From contig JAAYHG010000320.1 of the NCBI GenBank assembly GCA_012735455.1, forward strand, positions 1-8,572: DNA of 8,572 nucleotides, read 5' to 3'. Numbering within the stretch: the stretch's first letter is position 1; every line of letters starts with the position of its first letter. The translations under genes and the position numbers were made by a program. This document shows positions 1 through 6,100 of the stretch, one piece after another. The notes beneath the pieces were generated by a model that was not told the DNA's origin, ran no database searches, and saw only the letters and a list, made by a program, of their open reading frames with translations. This DNA comes from Bacillota bacterium. Lineage in GTDB: Bacteria; Bacillota; DTU030; DUMP01.

Positions 1-1
1 C

Positions 2-532
2 AGTCGTGGTGCGCGACCGGTAACCGAGGCGGCCTTGGATGCAGCCCCGACCCTCCTTAAGAAGCCGGGTAACGTCCTCATCGTGGTGACAGGCCAAGCG
101 GATTTTGCTACAATTGAGGAGAAAGTAGAGCGAGCGGGTATAGCTAATCTTGGGCCGGGGAAAATGTTACTAAGGCCTTATCTCTATAATATGGAAGATG
201 CCCTGGCCGCAGCCGATTTGGTAGTTACTCGGGCAGGTGCTACAACCATTGCTGAGATTACCGCCCGGGGTGTTCCTGCTATTCTGGTGCCTTCCCCCTA
301 CGTAACGGCCAATCATCAAGAATACAACGCTCGTTTATTATCCGACCGTGGAGCTGCACGGCTTATCCTGCAAAAGGACTTGACAGGGGCTGTTTTGGCC
401 AGAGAAATTGAGCAGCTCTTGTACCAACCTGAGGAGCGTGTTCGTATGGCTGGTGCTGCGCGTGCCCTCGGCCAGCGCCAGGCTGCGAACACGATAGCCA
501 GTGAAATAATAAGGCTAGGCCAACGTCGGTAA
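2..532 (+). CDS. murG: MurG, UDP-GlcNAc:lipid I transferase (C-terminal part, 5' end outside window)
   Basis: MurG adds N-acetylglucosamine from UDP-GlcNAc to lipid I, giving lipid II at the inner face of the cytoplasmic membrane. The frame is open from the first bases, where it reads SRGARPVTEAA, the end of the GGS-x-GA loop that opens the C-terminal GT-B domain. An internal ATG at 35 is therefore not the start. The C-terminal domain is complete: a DLVVTRAGATTIAEI stretch, then GVPAILVPSPYVTANHQEYNA, the family's UDP-GlcNAc binding region, and a final helix ending in a TAA. About 176 residues are present, roughly half the usual length of about 360. The N-terminal acceptor-binding domain lies to the left. 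It is followed by murC after a 99-bp gap that contains a large hairpin. Identification is from conserved motifs and gene order. Confidence 0.95.
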   Translation, partial: SRGARPVTEAALDAAPTLLKKPGNVLIVVTGQADFATIEEKVERAGIANLGPGKMLLRPYLYNMEDALAAADLVVTRAGATTIAEITARGVPAILVPSPYVTANHQEYNARLLSDRGAARLILQKDLTGAVLAREIEQLLYQPEERVRMAGAARALGQRQAANTIASEIIRLGQRR

Positions 533-535
533 CAC

Positions 536-579
536 TTTTGGGTAGCACTGCATAGATTGAAATGCAGATGCCACCAAAA
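536..579 (+). other. Long imperfect hairpin in the murG-murC gap
   Basis: TTTTGG (536-541) pairs with CCAAAA (574-579), then T543-A573 and GCA (545-547) with TGC (569-571), then CTGCAT (548-553) with ATGCAG (562-567), around an 8-nt loop. G542 and A568 are bulged and A544/C572 is a mismatch. In total this is about 16 base pairs. No run of T follows, so it is not a standard terminator. It could be an mRNA processing or attenuation element, or a small palindromic repeat. The function is unknown. The murC ribosome binding site lies about 35 nt downstream and is not included in the stem. Confidence 0.55.
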
Positions 580-631
580 TGTTGCCTGCCGCGCGGCGCA
601 AAGTAATGGATCTGGGAAGGAGAGAACCTGA

Positions 632-2026
632 ATGCCGAGCAACAATCGCCGCATTCATTTTATCGGCATCGGCGGTGCTGGTATGAGCGCTATTGCCAAG
701 GTACTTTTGGAAGCAGGAAATATTGTTACAGGTTCTGACCTTAAACGCTCCGATATAACTGACAGATTAGCAGACATGGGTGCCACCATCCACATAGGCC
801 ACGCGGCTTCTAACCTCCAGGGGCCGGATGCGGTGGTGGTATCTTCTGCCATTCCAGCCGGGAATGTAGAGCTTGAGGCCGCTAGGAAAGCAGGCATCAG
901 GGTTATCCAGCGGGGCGAGATGCTTGCAGAGCTAATGCATGATAAAAAGGGCATTGCGATTGCTGGGGCACACGGCAAGACCACGACCACCTCGATGATT
1001 TCCCTGGTGCTCGAGCGAGCAGGAATTGACCCCACAGTGTTGATAGGTGGTGAATTGAACGATATTGGGGGCAATGCCAAGCTGGGCCGGGGTGAATACT
1101 TGGTGGCCGAGGCCGACGAAAGTGATGGCAGTTTTCTTAAGTTGCGGCCTTATATCGGGGTTATCACCAACGTAGAAGATGACCATCTGGATTATTATGG
1201 TAGCTTAGACGCGATTTTCGCTGCTTTTTTCACCTTTGTGGAACAGATAAACAGCGCAGGTTTAGCGATTTTATGTGCTGACAGCCCGCATGTGCGTCGG
1301 ATAGCTGAAACCTGTTCCAAACGTTATGTTACCTATGGACTGGAAAACCCTGCGGATTACGAGGCCAAGAGGATTCGCCATCAGGTGTTGGCCAGCACTT
1401 TTGAAGTCTGGGAACGAGGGGAATACCTGGGAGAGATAACCCTGGGTGTGCCAGGCAGGCATAACATCTTGAACGCCTTGGCGACAGTGGCCGTGGCGCG
1501 CGAAGTGGGCATAGATTTGAGTGTGGTCCAAGATGCACTGGCAGGTTTTCATGGTGTGCACAGACGTTTCGAACTCCTGGGCGAAGTGGACGGTATCTAT
1601 GTGGTGGATGATTACGGCCACCATCCAACCGAGATCAAGGCTACACTAAGCGCCGCGAAGCAGGGAAAGTTTCTCCGGATTATCTGTGTTTTTCAACCCC
1701 ACCGTTATACGCGTACCAAGTTCTTATATCAGCAGTTTGGGACTGCCTTTCAGGAGGTAGACGAGCTTATTGTTACGAATATTTATTCAGCCGGGGAGAC
1801 CCCTATTGCCGGGGTTAGCGGTCGCCTTATCGTGGATGCTGTTGCTGCATCTGGCGGACCAATGCCGGTGTATATTCCGGACCTCAAAGATGTAGTCCCT
1901 TACCTGCTCCAAAGGGTGCGTCCAGGAGATCTGGTTATTACCGTAGGAGCGGGTAATGTCTGGACGGTAGGGGATCAACTAGTGGACGCCTTAGTAGCCC
2001 GAGCCAAGCCAGCGATTGAAGCTTAG
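632..2026 (+). CDS. murC: MurC, UDP-N-acetylmuramate--L-alanine ligase
   Basis: This cytoplasmic ATP-dependent ligase adds L-alanine to UDP-MurNAc, the first amino acid of the stem peptide. The 464-residue product has the three Mur ligase domains. The N-terminal Rossmann domain carries GIGGAG (12-17). The central ATPase carries the P-loop AGAHGKTTTT (111-120), EADESDGSF (160-168) and TNVEDDHLDYY (179-189). GRHNILNALA (275-284) precedes the C-terminal domain, which has VDDYGHHPTEI (325-335) and FQPHRYTRT (354-362). The HFIGIGGAGMS opening and DDYGHHPTE are typical of MurC rather than MurD/E/F. The ATG start is supported by GGGAAGGAGAG at 614-624. Length matches the family. murA follows after 38 bp, with no room for murB, which sits in or near this position in many other dcw clusters. 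It is probably cotranscribed with murG. Confidence 0.96.
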   Translation: MPSNNRRIHFIGIGGAGMSAIAKVLLEAGNIVTGSDLKRSDITDRLADMGATIHIGHAASNLQGPDAVVVSSAIPAGNVELEAARKAGIRVIQRGEMLAELMHDKKGIAIAGAHGKTTTTSMISLVLERAGIDPTVLIGGELNDIGGNAKLGRGEYLVAEADESDGSFLKLRPYIGVITNVEDDHLDYYGSLDAIFAAFFTFVEQINSAGLAILCADSPHVRRIAETCSKRYVTYGLENPADYEAKRIRHQVLASTFEVWERGEYLGEITLGVPGRHNILNALATVAVAREVGIDLSVVQDALAGFHGVHRRFELLGEVDGIYVVDDYGHHPTEIKATLSAAKQGKFLRIICVFQPHRYTRTKFLYQQFGTAFQEVDELIVTNIYSAGETPIAGVSGRLIVDAVAASGGPMPVYIPDLKDVVPYLLQRVRPGDLVITVGAGNVWTVGDQLVDALVARAKPAIEA

Positions 2027-2064
2027 GGCTTTCCAGGGAGAGAAGAAACGGGGGTGTTGCCGGC

Positions 2065-3321
2065 ATGGAAAAATTTCTCATTGCGGGCGGCGCTGAACTC
2101 AGAGGTACTGTGCGGATAGCAGGGGCCAAGAATGCCACCCTGCCGATAATGGCCGCGTCCCTGCTGTGCCCTGGTATCTGTACCATTTATGACGTACCCG
2201 ACCTGCGGGATGTGCGGGTAATGTGTGAAATATTAACCCTGATGGGTGCTAAAGTTGAATACAAGGATGGAACATGCCAGCTTGACACCCGCAACATCTC
2301 TTCGGCAGAGGTGCCGGAGAATCTTATGCGGGAGATGCGCTCCTCGGTTTTCTTAATGGGGGCTCTACTGGGGCGACTTGGTCGTGTGAAGGTTTCTTAT
2401 CCAGGAGGGTGTGCCATTGGGCCGCGCCCCATCGATCTGCACCTAAAGGGTCTAGCCGCCCTGGGTACCCGCATTAGTGAGCGCCATGGTTACATGCTGG
2501 CTGAGGGCAGAGAATTGCGTGGCAGTGACGTTCACTTGGATTTTCCCAGCGTAGGTGCCACAGAAAACATAATGATGGCGGCAGTGCGTGCACGGGGCGT
2601 GACCCTTATCCGCAACGCCGCCAAGGAACCCGAGGTGGTAGATTTACAGAATTTCCTTAATAAGATGGGGGCTAGGATACGTGGTGCAGGCACCGACACG
2701 ATCAAGATCGAAGGCGTTCCCAGTCTTGGCCCCACTACCCACTCGGTAATCCCTGACCGAATTGAAGCCGGTACCTTTATGGTGGCAGCAGCCATGACCA
2801 AGGGCGATATATACTTGGAGAATGTGATTGCTGAACACGTTGAACCGGTAACCGCCAAGCTACGTGAAGCAGGAGCGGAAGTGGACACCAAGGGTGAGGG
2901 AATCCGCGTTACTGCTAGCGGTCGCCTGCAGGCTGTGGATGTAAAAACCCTCCCTTACCCGGGCTATCCCACCGACATGCAGCCACAGACCATGGCTATG
3001 CTCTCAGGTGCCGAAGGTACCAGTGTGATTATTGAGAACATCTTCGCTAACCGCTTTAAACACGTGGATGAACTGCGCCGTATGGGAGCGCAGATCAAGA
3101 TCGAAGGGCGAGCTGCTGTAATCCGGGGTGTAGAGCGTCTTAGCGGGGCGTTCGTAGAAGCCTCAGACCTTAGGGCCGGGGTTGCCCTGGTCTTGGCAGG
3201 CCTGGCGGCAGAGGGAGAAACGGTAATTGATAACATCTACCACATAGACCGCGGCTATGATTCTCTAGAAAAAAAACTAAAGGGCATTGGCGCCAAGATA
3301 GAACGAATTACAGACAGGTGA
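2065..3321 (+). CDS. murA: MurA, UDP-N-acetylglucosamine 1-carboxyvinyltransferase
   Basis: MurA transfers enolpyruvate from phosphoenolpyruvate to UDP-GlcNAc, the committed first step of peptidoglycan synthesis and the target of fosfomycin. The 418-residue protein has the normal length and fold signature (two EPT domains). Visible key residues are K22-N23 in GAKNATLPIMAASLL, the catalytic Cys116 in YPGGCAIGPRPIDLHLKG, Asp304 in PYPGYPTDMQPQ, Arg370 in ASDLRAG, and Arg396 in HIDRGYD. Having Cys rather than Asp at 116 predicts fosfomycin sensitivity at the enzyme level, which is inference from the family. The start is supported by GGGGGTG at 2050-2056, eight bases before the ATG. Firmicutes often have two paralogues (MurA and MurZ); position in the dcw cluster suggests the main housekeeping copy, but I cannot see whether another exists. 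Confidence 0.96.
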   Translation: MEKFLIAGGAELRGTVRIAGAKNATLPIMAASLLCPGICTIYDVPDLRDVRVMCEILTLMGAKVEYKDGTCQLDTRNISSAEVPENLMREMRSSVFLMGALLGRLGRVKVSYPGGCAIGPRPIDLHLKGLAALGTRISERHGYMLAEGRELRGSDVHLDFPSVGATENIMMAAVRARGVTLIRNAAKEPEVVDLQNFLNKMGARIRGAGTDTIKIEGVPSLGPTTHSVIPDRIEAGTFMVAAAMTKGDIYLENVIAEHVEPVTAKLREAGAEVDTKGEGIRVTASGRLQAVDVKTLPYPGYPTDMQPQTMAMLSGAEGTSVIIENIFANRFKHVDELRRMGAQIKIEGRAAVIRGVERLSGAFVEASDLRAGVALVLAGLAAEGETVIDNIYHIDRGYDSLEKKLKGIGAKIERITDR

Positions 3322-3325
3322 GAAC

Positions 3326-4045
3326 ATGCTTTCAGCCAGAACCTTTCGCGTTCTCTTAATAGTGTTTGTGGTCTTGATGGGGGCCGGTGCTGGGTTGCTA
3401 CGGTCCCCCTACTTTGCCGTGCAAACAGTGGAGGTTGTGGGTACGGTAAAGGTAAGCGACGAAGAGGTCAAGAATCTGACCGGTGTGCATCCGGGGGTAA
3501 ACATCTTCTCCCTACGGCAGCAGGAACTTACTGAGGCTGTGGCTGGTCACCCTTGGATCAGGGATATTGAGCTCATCCGCCATTTGCCTGCTGAAGTGGT
3601 GCTTAAGGTACAAGAGCGAGAGCCCCTGTTTCTGGTTCCGTATCGTACCTCTTTTCTAGAAGTGGCAGGGGATGGGGTGATCCTGGCGCTACGTTCCAGT
3701 TTGAGCGGACAAGTCCTGCCCCTAGTCACAGGTTTTGCTGTGCCTGCTGAAGTAAGACTAGGGCAGCTACTGCCCGGCCCACGGGTGGAAAAAATCACCA
3801 AGACCTTGCAGGGCTTGCCGAGAGAGTTCTTGGCGCAGGTTGCAGAGCTGCATCTGGATGAAAGCGACGAAATAACCCTGTACAGCTTGGACGGCCTGCA
3901 GATACTTCTAGGACAAGCAAGCAACATAAGCCAGAAGCTGGCCCTTTTCACCGGAACCTGGCAGGAGCTCAAGGCTAATGGACAGGTGGCTGCCACAATA
4001 GATGTAAGGAGTGGGAAGGAAGCTGTAGTTCGCCTCAAGAGGTAA
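3326..4045 (+). CDS. ftsQ: FtsQ/DivIB cell division protein with POTRA domain
   Basis: FtsQ/DivIB is a single-pass membrane protein of the divisome that links FtsL/FtsB-type proteins to septal wall synthesis. The 239-residue product has a short cytoplasmic N-terminus, one membrane helix (about residues 8-25), a POTRA domain (about 29-99, starting FAVQTVEVVGT and containing HPWIRDIELIRHLPAEVVLKVQEREP), and a C-terminal beta domain (about 100-235). The bulk would be outside the membrane. Its ribosome binding site, AGGTGAG (3316-3322), lies across the TGA stop of murA, and the ATG follows that stop by only four bases, so translation is probably coupled to murA. The order murA-ftsQ-DUF881-sbp matches the divIB-ylxW/ylxX-sbp order known from Bacillus. 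Sequence conservation in this family is low, so the call leans on POTRA motif, topology and position. Confidence 0.9.
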   Translation: MLSARTFRVLLIVFVVLMGAGAGLLRSPYFAVQTVEVVGTVKVSDEEVKNLTGVHPGVNIFSLRQQELTEAVAGHPWIRDIELIRHLPAEVVLKVQEREPLFLVPYRTSFLEVAGDGVILALRSSLSGQVLPLVTGFAVPAEVRLGQLLPGPRVEKITKTLQGLPREFLAQVAELHLDESDEITLYSLDGLQILLGQASNISQKLALFTGTWQELKANGQVAATIDVRSGKEAVVRLKR

Positions 4046-4085
4046 AGATTGGACCTTCAGATGTCGTGAATACGGTTGCAGGCTA

Positions 4086-4094
4086 TGCTATAAT
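4086..4094 (+). promoter_or_regulatory. Extended -10 promoter ahead of the DUF881 gene
   Basis: TGCTATAAT is a perfect extended -10 element (TG-n-TATAAT) in the 84-bp gap between ftsQ and the DUF881 gene. No good -35 hexamer sits at 16-18 bp upstream; extended -10 promoters can work without one. A transcript would start near 4101, about 30 nt before the ATG at 4130, leaving room for the ribosome binding site GGGGGTG (4116-4122). It would let DUF881 and sbp be expressed independently of the mur genes. Confidence 0.65.
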
Positions 4095-4129
4095 GAAATA
4101 CTGTTGATAGGGAATGGGGGTGAACCTCA

Positions 4130-4846
4130 ATGAAACGAAGTGCACAAATCGGGGTAACGATAATCTGTGTGATCCTGGGTGTTATCCTCACGGCTCAACT
4201 GCGCACACAAGCTGGGATTAGGAACGATCTTCCCACAAAGAGGCTGGAGGAAATGGCCAGTCTATTAAAACAAGCTGAGTCAGAGCGTGATGCGCTACGG
4301 GTTCAAGTGAACAAGCTCACGGCGCAGTTGGATGATGTCATGACGCAAAAGACGAGCAGTACAACCAGTCTCCAAGAGGAATTGGTGCGTACCCGCCTTT
4401 TTGCCGGGCTGACCCCCCTTGAAGGGCCGGGCATAAAGGTGACCCTGAATGATAGTACCCGAGCAGCTCAACCAGGCCAGGACCCTAACCTCTTTCTTAT
4501 TCATGATGAGGACCTGCTAAAAGTGGTCTACGAGCTAAGAGCAGCTGGGGCAGAGGCCATCACTGTGAATGACCAGCGGGTTGTGGCCTTTACAGAAATC
4601 CGTTGTGCCGGACCTACCATCTCAGTGAATAACACCCGCATTGCACCGCCTTACATTGTACAGGCCATCGGTGATCCTGATGCGTTGGAGAATGCACTCA
4701 AGATGCGCGGTGGAATTCTCGAGACAGTGCAGTTTTGGGGTATTCAGGTCCAGATCGAGAAAGAGGAAAGGATTATCCTACCGCCTTACGTTGGCGCCAC
4801 CAGTTTTAGGTTTGCGCACCCTGTTGAGAAGGAGGCGCAGAACTGA
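4130..4846 (+). CDS. DUF881 family protein (YlxW/YlxX-like), division-cluster membrane protein
   Basis: The 238-residue product has a short basic N-terminus, one membrane helix (about 7-24), a coiled-coil stretch rich in K/E/L/Q (about 37-90), and a DUF881 domain (about 90-232). The DUF881 domain has the recognisable segments LEGPGIKVTLND (97-108), LIHDEDLLKVVYELRAAGAEAITVNDQR (123-150) and PPYIVQAIGDPDALENAL (173-190). In Bacillus subtilis two such genes, ylxW and ylxX, lie between divIB and sbp; here there is one. The molecular function is not established. Topology and context suggest an extracytoplasmic protein anchored near the divisome, which is inference. It has its own promoter and a strong ribosome binding site (GGGGGTG, 4116-4122). 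Its TGA stop shares one base with the sbp start. Confidence 0.88.
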   Translation: MKRSAQIGVTIICVILGVILTAQLRTQAGIRNDLPTKRLEEMASLLKQAESERDALRVQVNKLTAQLDDVMTQKTSSTTSLQEELVRTRLFAGLTPLEGPGIKVTLNDSTRAAQPGQDPNLFLIHDEDLLKVVYELRAAGAEAITVNDQRVVAFTEIRCAGPTISVNNTRIAPPYIVQAIGDPDALENALKMRGGILETVQFWGIQVQIEKEERIILPPYVGATSFRFAHPVEKEAQN

Positions 4847-5190
4847 TGTGGTTGCCCCTTTTCGGTTTGCTCTTGGGCGTGGCGCTGGGACTGGCTTTTC
4901 CTTTTACCTTTCCACCGGCCTACACCCGCTACGTGGCCGTGGCCATCCTGGCTGCATTGGACTCTGTCTTTGGTGCCTTGCGAGGCAGTGTGGAGGAGCA
5001 CTTTGATCCCGTTATCTTTATCACCGGCTTTATTTCCAACGCCCTTTTTGCCGCGGGCCTTACCTACCTGGGAGACAGGCTCGGCGTCGAGATTTACTAC
5101 GCGGCGCTCTTCGCCTTTGGCGTTCGTATCTTTCAAAACTTGGCGGCCATGCGTCGTCACTTGGTGGACCATTTTCGGTCTCGCACTTGA
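4846..5190 (+). CDS. sbp: Small basic protein Sbp (DUF1290)
   Basis: This is a 114-residue, mostly hydrophobic membrane protein with about three to four predicted helices: near 2-20, 28-45, 57-75 and 82-98. The C-terminus is basic (MRRHLVDHFRSR). It matches Sbp of Bacillus over the whole length, including the MWLPLFGLLLGVALGL opening, the VAVAILAALDSVFGALRG segment and FAFGVRIFQNLA near the end. The function is unknown; the gene is conserved between divIB and ftsA in many Firmicutes. The start overlaps the upstream stop in TGATG (4844-4848), with AAGGAGG at 4829-4835, so translation is probably coupled. A terminator hairpin follows directly and ftsA/ftsZ do not come next, which is unusual for this gene. 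Confidence 0.92.
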   Translation: MWLPLFGLLLGVALGLAFPFTFPPAYTRYVAVAILAALDSVFGALRGSVEEHFDPVIFITGFISNALFAAGLTYLGDRLGVEIYYAALFAFGVRIFQNLAAMRRHLVDHFRSRT

Positions 5191-5194
5191 TGTG

Positions 5195-5226
5195 GGGGCA
5201 GGCATAAGGCCTGCCCCTGCTCTTAT
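5195..5226 (+). terminator. Terminator closing the dcw cluster
   Basis: GGGGCAGGC (5195-5203) pairs perfectly with GCCTGCCCC (5209-5217) around the loop ATAAG. The following bases, TGCTCTTAT, are only moderately T-rich. The position five bases after the sbp stop supports a Rho-independent terminator with a weak U-tract. Confidence 0.75.
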
Positions 5227-5230
5227 GGTG

Positions 5231-5249
5231 GTGCGTCCGGCATGAGTGC
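5231..5249 (+). repeat. Degenerate group II intron-like 5' end after the sbp terminator
   Basis: GTGCGTCCGGCATGAGTG (5231-5248) matches the start of the better preserved intron remnant at 5829 at 15 of 18 positions. All three differences are transitions, and the first short stem (GCGTCC / GAGTGC around GGCAT) keeps five of six pairs. It lies just behind a terminator hairpin, as does the copy at 5829. After these bases I see no further similarity to an intron, so this is at best a short relic. Chance or another small repeat remains possible. Confidence 0.45.
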
Positions 5250-5320
5250 CGTTCCGCGCCTTGGCGGAGATCGGGATGGGTCAATCGAATCGACGATCAC
5301 GCTAAGGGTAAATTTGCACA

Positions 5321-5335
5321 CTGCGTGGAACGCAG
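5321..5335 (+). other. Small perfect hairpin upstream of arsC
   Basis: CTGCGT (5321-5326) pairs with ACGCAG (5330-5335) around GGA. It is in the 189-bp sbp-arsC gap, about 45 nt before the arsC start and not overlapping its ribosome binding site. It could be a leader structure or operator half-sites; I know of no ArsR-type operator that it matches. I see no convincing promoter in this gap. Confidence 0.3.
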
Positions 5336-5379
5336 AAGAAATTAAAGGCGATGCTTGTTGGCGTTGTAAGGAGGCAGAA

Positions 5380-5775
5380 ATGATAAGAGTCGCATTTATT
5401 TGCGTCCACAATTCCTGCCGAAGCCAGATTGCTGAGGCGTTGGGGCGACATCTTGCCGGTGATGTTTTCAAGAGCTATTCAGCAGGGACGGAAACCAAGC
5501 CGCAGATTGATCAGACGGCCGTGCGGCTGATGAAGCAGCTTCATGGCATTGACATGGAAGCCACGCAACATAGTAAGCTCCTGTCCGACATTCCACCTGT
5601 GGATGTTGTGGTCACGATGGGCTGCAACGTCGAGTGTCCGTATCTGCCCTGCAAGCACCGTGAAGATTGGGGACTTGATGACCCCACAGGAAAAAGTGAC
5701 GAGGAATTTATTGAGGTTATACGGCGAATTGAAAGCAAGATTCTGTCTCTCAAAGAAAGGGTGAAGTCTTTGTAA
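5380..5775 (+). CDS. arsC: ArsC-type arsenate reductase / low-molecular-weight phosphatase family protein
   Basis: The 131-residue protein has the low-molecular-weight phosphatase fold signature. The P-loop FICVHNSCRSQ places the nucleophile at Cys8 with Arg14, YSAGTETKP follows (33-41), and the general-acid region is WGLDDPTGK (97-105). Three further cysteines, Cys82, Cys86 and Cys91, lie in VTMGCNVECPYLPC. The plasmid pI258-type ArsC uses Cys10, Cys82 and Cys89 in a disulfide cascade reduced by thioredoxin, so arsenate reduction is the better guess than tyrosine phosphatase. The start is the ATG with AAGGAGG at 5368-5374; the frame stays open upstream to 5242 but has no comparable ribosome binding site there. 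No arsR, arsB or acr3 is nearby, so the role in arsenic resistance is unproven. It has its own terminator. Confidence 0.82.
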   Translation: MIRVAFICVHNSCRSQIAEALGRHLAGDVFKSYSAGTETKPQIDQTAVRLMKQLHGIDMEATQHSKLLSDIPPVDVVVTMGCNVECPYLPCKHREDWGLDDPTGKSDEEFIEVIRRIESKILSLKERVKSL

Positions 5776-5798
5776 GACAATAGCGCATTCACCGCTGG

Positions 5799-5827
5799 GC
5801 AGGGCCTTCCGGAAGCCCTGCTTTCTT
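5799..5827 (+). terminator. Rho-independent terminator after arsC
   Basis: GCAGGGC (5799-5805) pairs with GCCCTGC (5815-5821); inside, TT/AA can pair around CCGG with C5806 bulged. TTTCTT follows (5822-5827). It lies 23 bp after the arsC stop. The intron-like sequence begins two bases after the T-tract. Confidence 0.82.
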
Positions 5828-5828
5828 G

Positions 5829-5973
5829 GTGTGCCCGGCATGGGTGTTGTCTACAGTGGGATAGTCCTGAACGGTGAGGGTGGCAGTGGCTGTTAGTTCA
5901 AGGCAGGGGTATCCACCGGTGGTGTGAGAGGGGATGGGGTTAGCTGCCTCCCGCTGCCCCCCTCCTAAGCGAT
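5829..5973 (+). mobile_element. Internally deleted group IIC intron remnant (both ends kept, no reverse transcriptase)
   Basis: The sequence opens with GTGTGCCCGGCATGGGTG, which agrees with the 5' end of bacterial class C group II introns such as that of Oceanobacillus iheyensis. It continues with conserved domain I pieces: TAGTCCTGAACGGTGAGGG (5862-5880), a TTAG segment (5893-5896) and GGCAGGGGTATCC (5902-5914). It then jumps to GGTGGTGTGAGAGG (5918-5931), which resembles the 3' strand of domain V and its linker. A domain VI-like stretch follows (GGGG ... CCCCTCCTAAG) and an end in CGAT (5970-5973). About 145 nt remain of an element that is normally 1.5-2 kb with its ORF. Most of domain I, domains II-IV, the 5' strand of domain V and the reverse transcriptase are gone, so it should not splice. 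It sits directly behind the arsC terminator, the usual target of class C introns. The comparison is from memory of the family sequence, not a search. Confidence 0.75.
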
Positions 5974-6055
5974 TTCTCCCTAGAGGGTGTCAAAAGGCTC
6001 TTGGAGGCATCTTGGGAACACCCAGCAATTTACTACCCGCTGTCCTCAGGTGCCA

Positions 6056-6064
6056 TGGTATAAT
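6056..6064 (+). promoter_or_regulatory. Extended -10 promoter of the DUF457 gene
   Basis: TGGTATAAT is a perfect extended -10 element, of the same form as the one at 4086-4094. No clear -35 box is seen at the usual spacing. Transcription would start near 6071, about 30 nt before the TTG start at 6101. This argues against any start codon upstream of about 6071, although the frame is open back to GTG 5987. Confidence 0.65.
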
Positions 6065-6087
6065 GGACGTACCATTGTTCTGGTAAT

Positions 6088-6097
6088 GGGGGGAGAG
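6088..6097 (+). promoter_or_regulatory. Ribosome binding site that selects TTG 6101
   Basis: GGGGGGAGAG lies five bases before TTG 6101, measured from GGGAG (6091-6095). The in-frame ATG at 6086 overlaps this motif and has no purine-rich site of its own, and the in-frame GTG at 5987 lies upstream of the promoter. The protein from TTG starts MDPVTHALAG, the expected N-terminus of the family. Confidence 0.7.
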
Positions 6098-6100
6098 ACT

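Noticed and set aside
655..1080. Long open frames on the - strand opposite murC, murA and ftsQ
   Set aside because: They are antisense shadows of well-supported genes, without ribosome binding sites or recognisable domains.
4076..4081. TTGCAG as -35 box for the promoter before DUF881
   Set aside because: Only 7 bp separate it from TATAAT. The extended -10 explains the site better.
5314..5343. Possible arsC promoter (TTGCAC with a GAAATT-like -10)
   Set aside because: The -10 is poor and the spacing is not ideal, so it is too weak to call.
5242..5379. N-terminal extension of the ArsC frame to an ATG at 5242
   Set aside because: The extension has no ribosome binding site, overlaps the intron-like relic and precedes the family start. 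ATG 5380 has AAGGAGG and begins with the expected MIRVAFIC.
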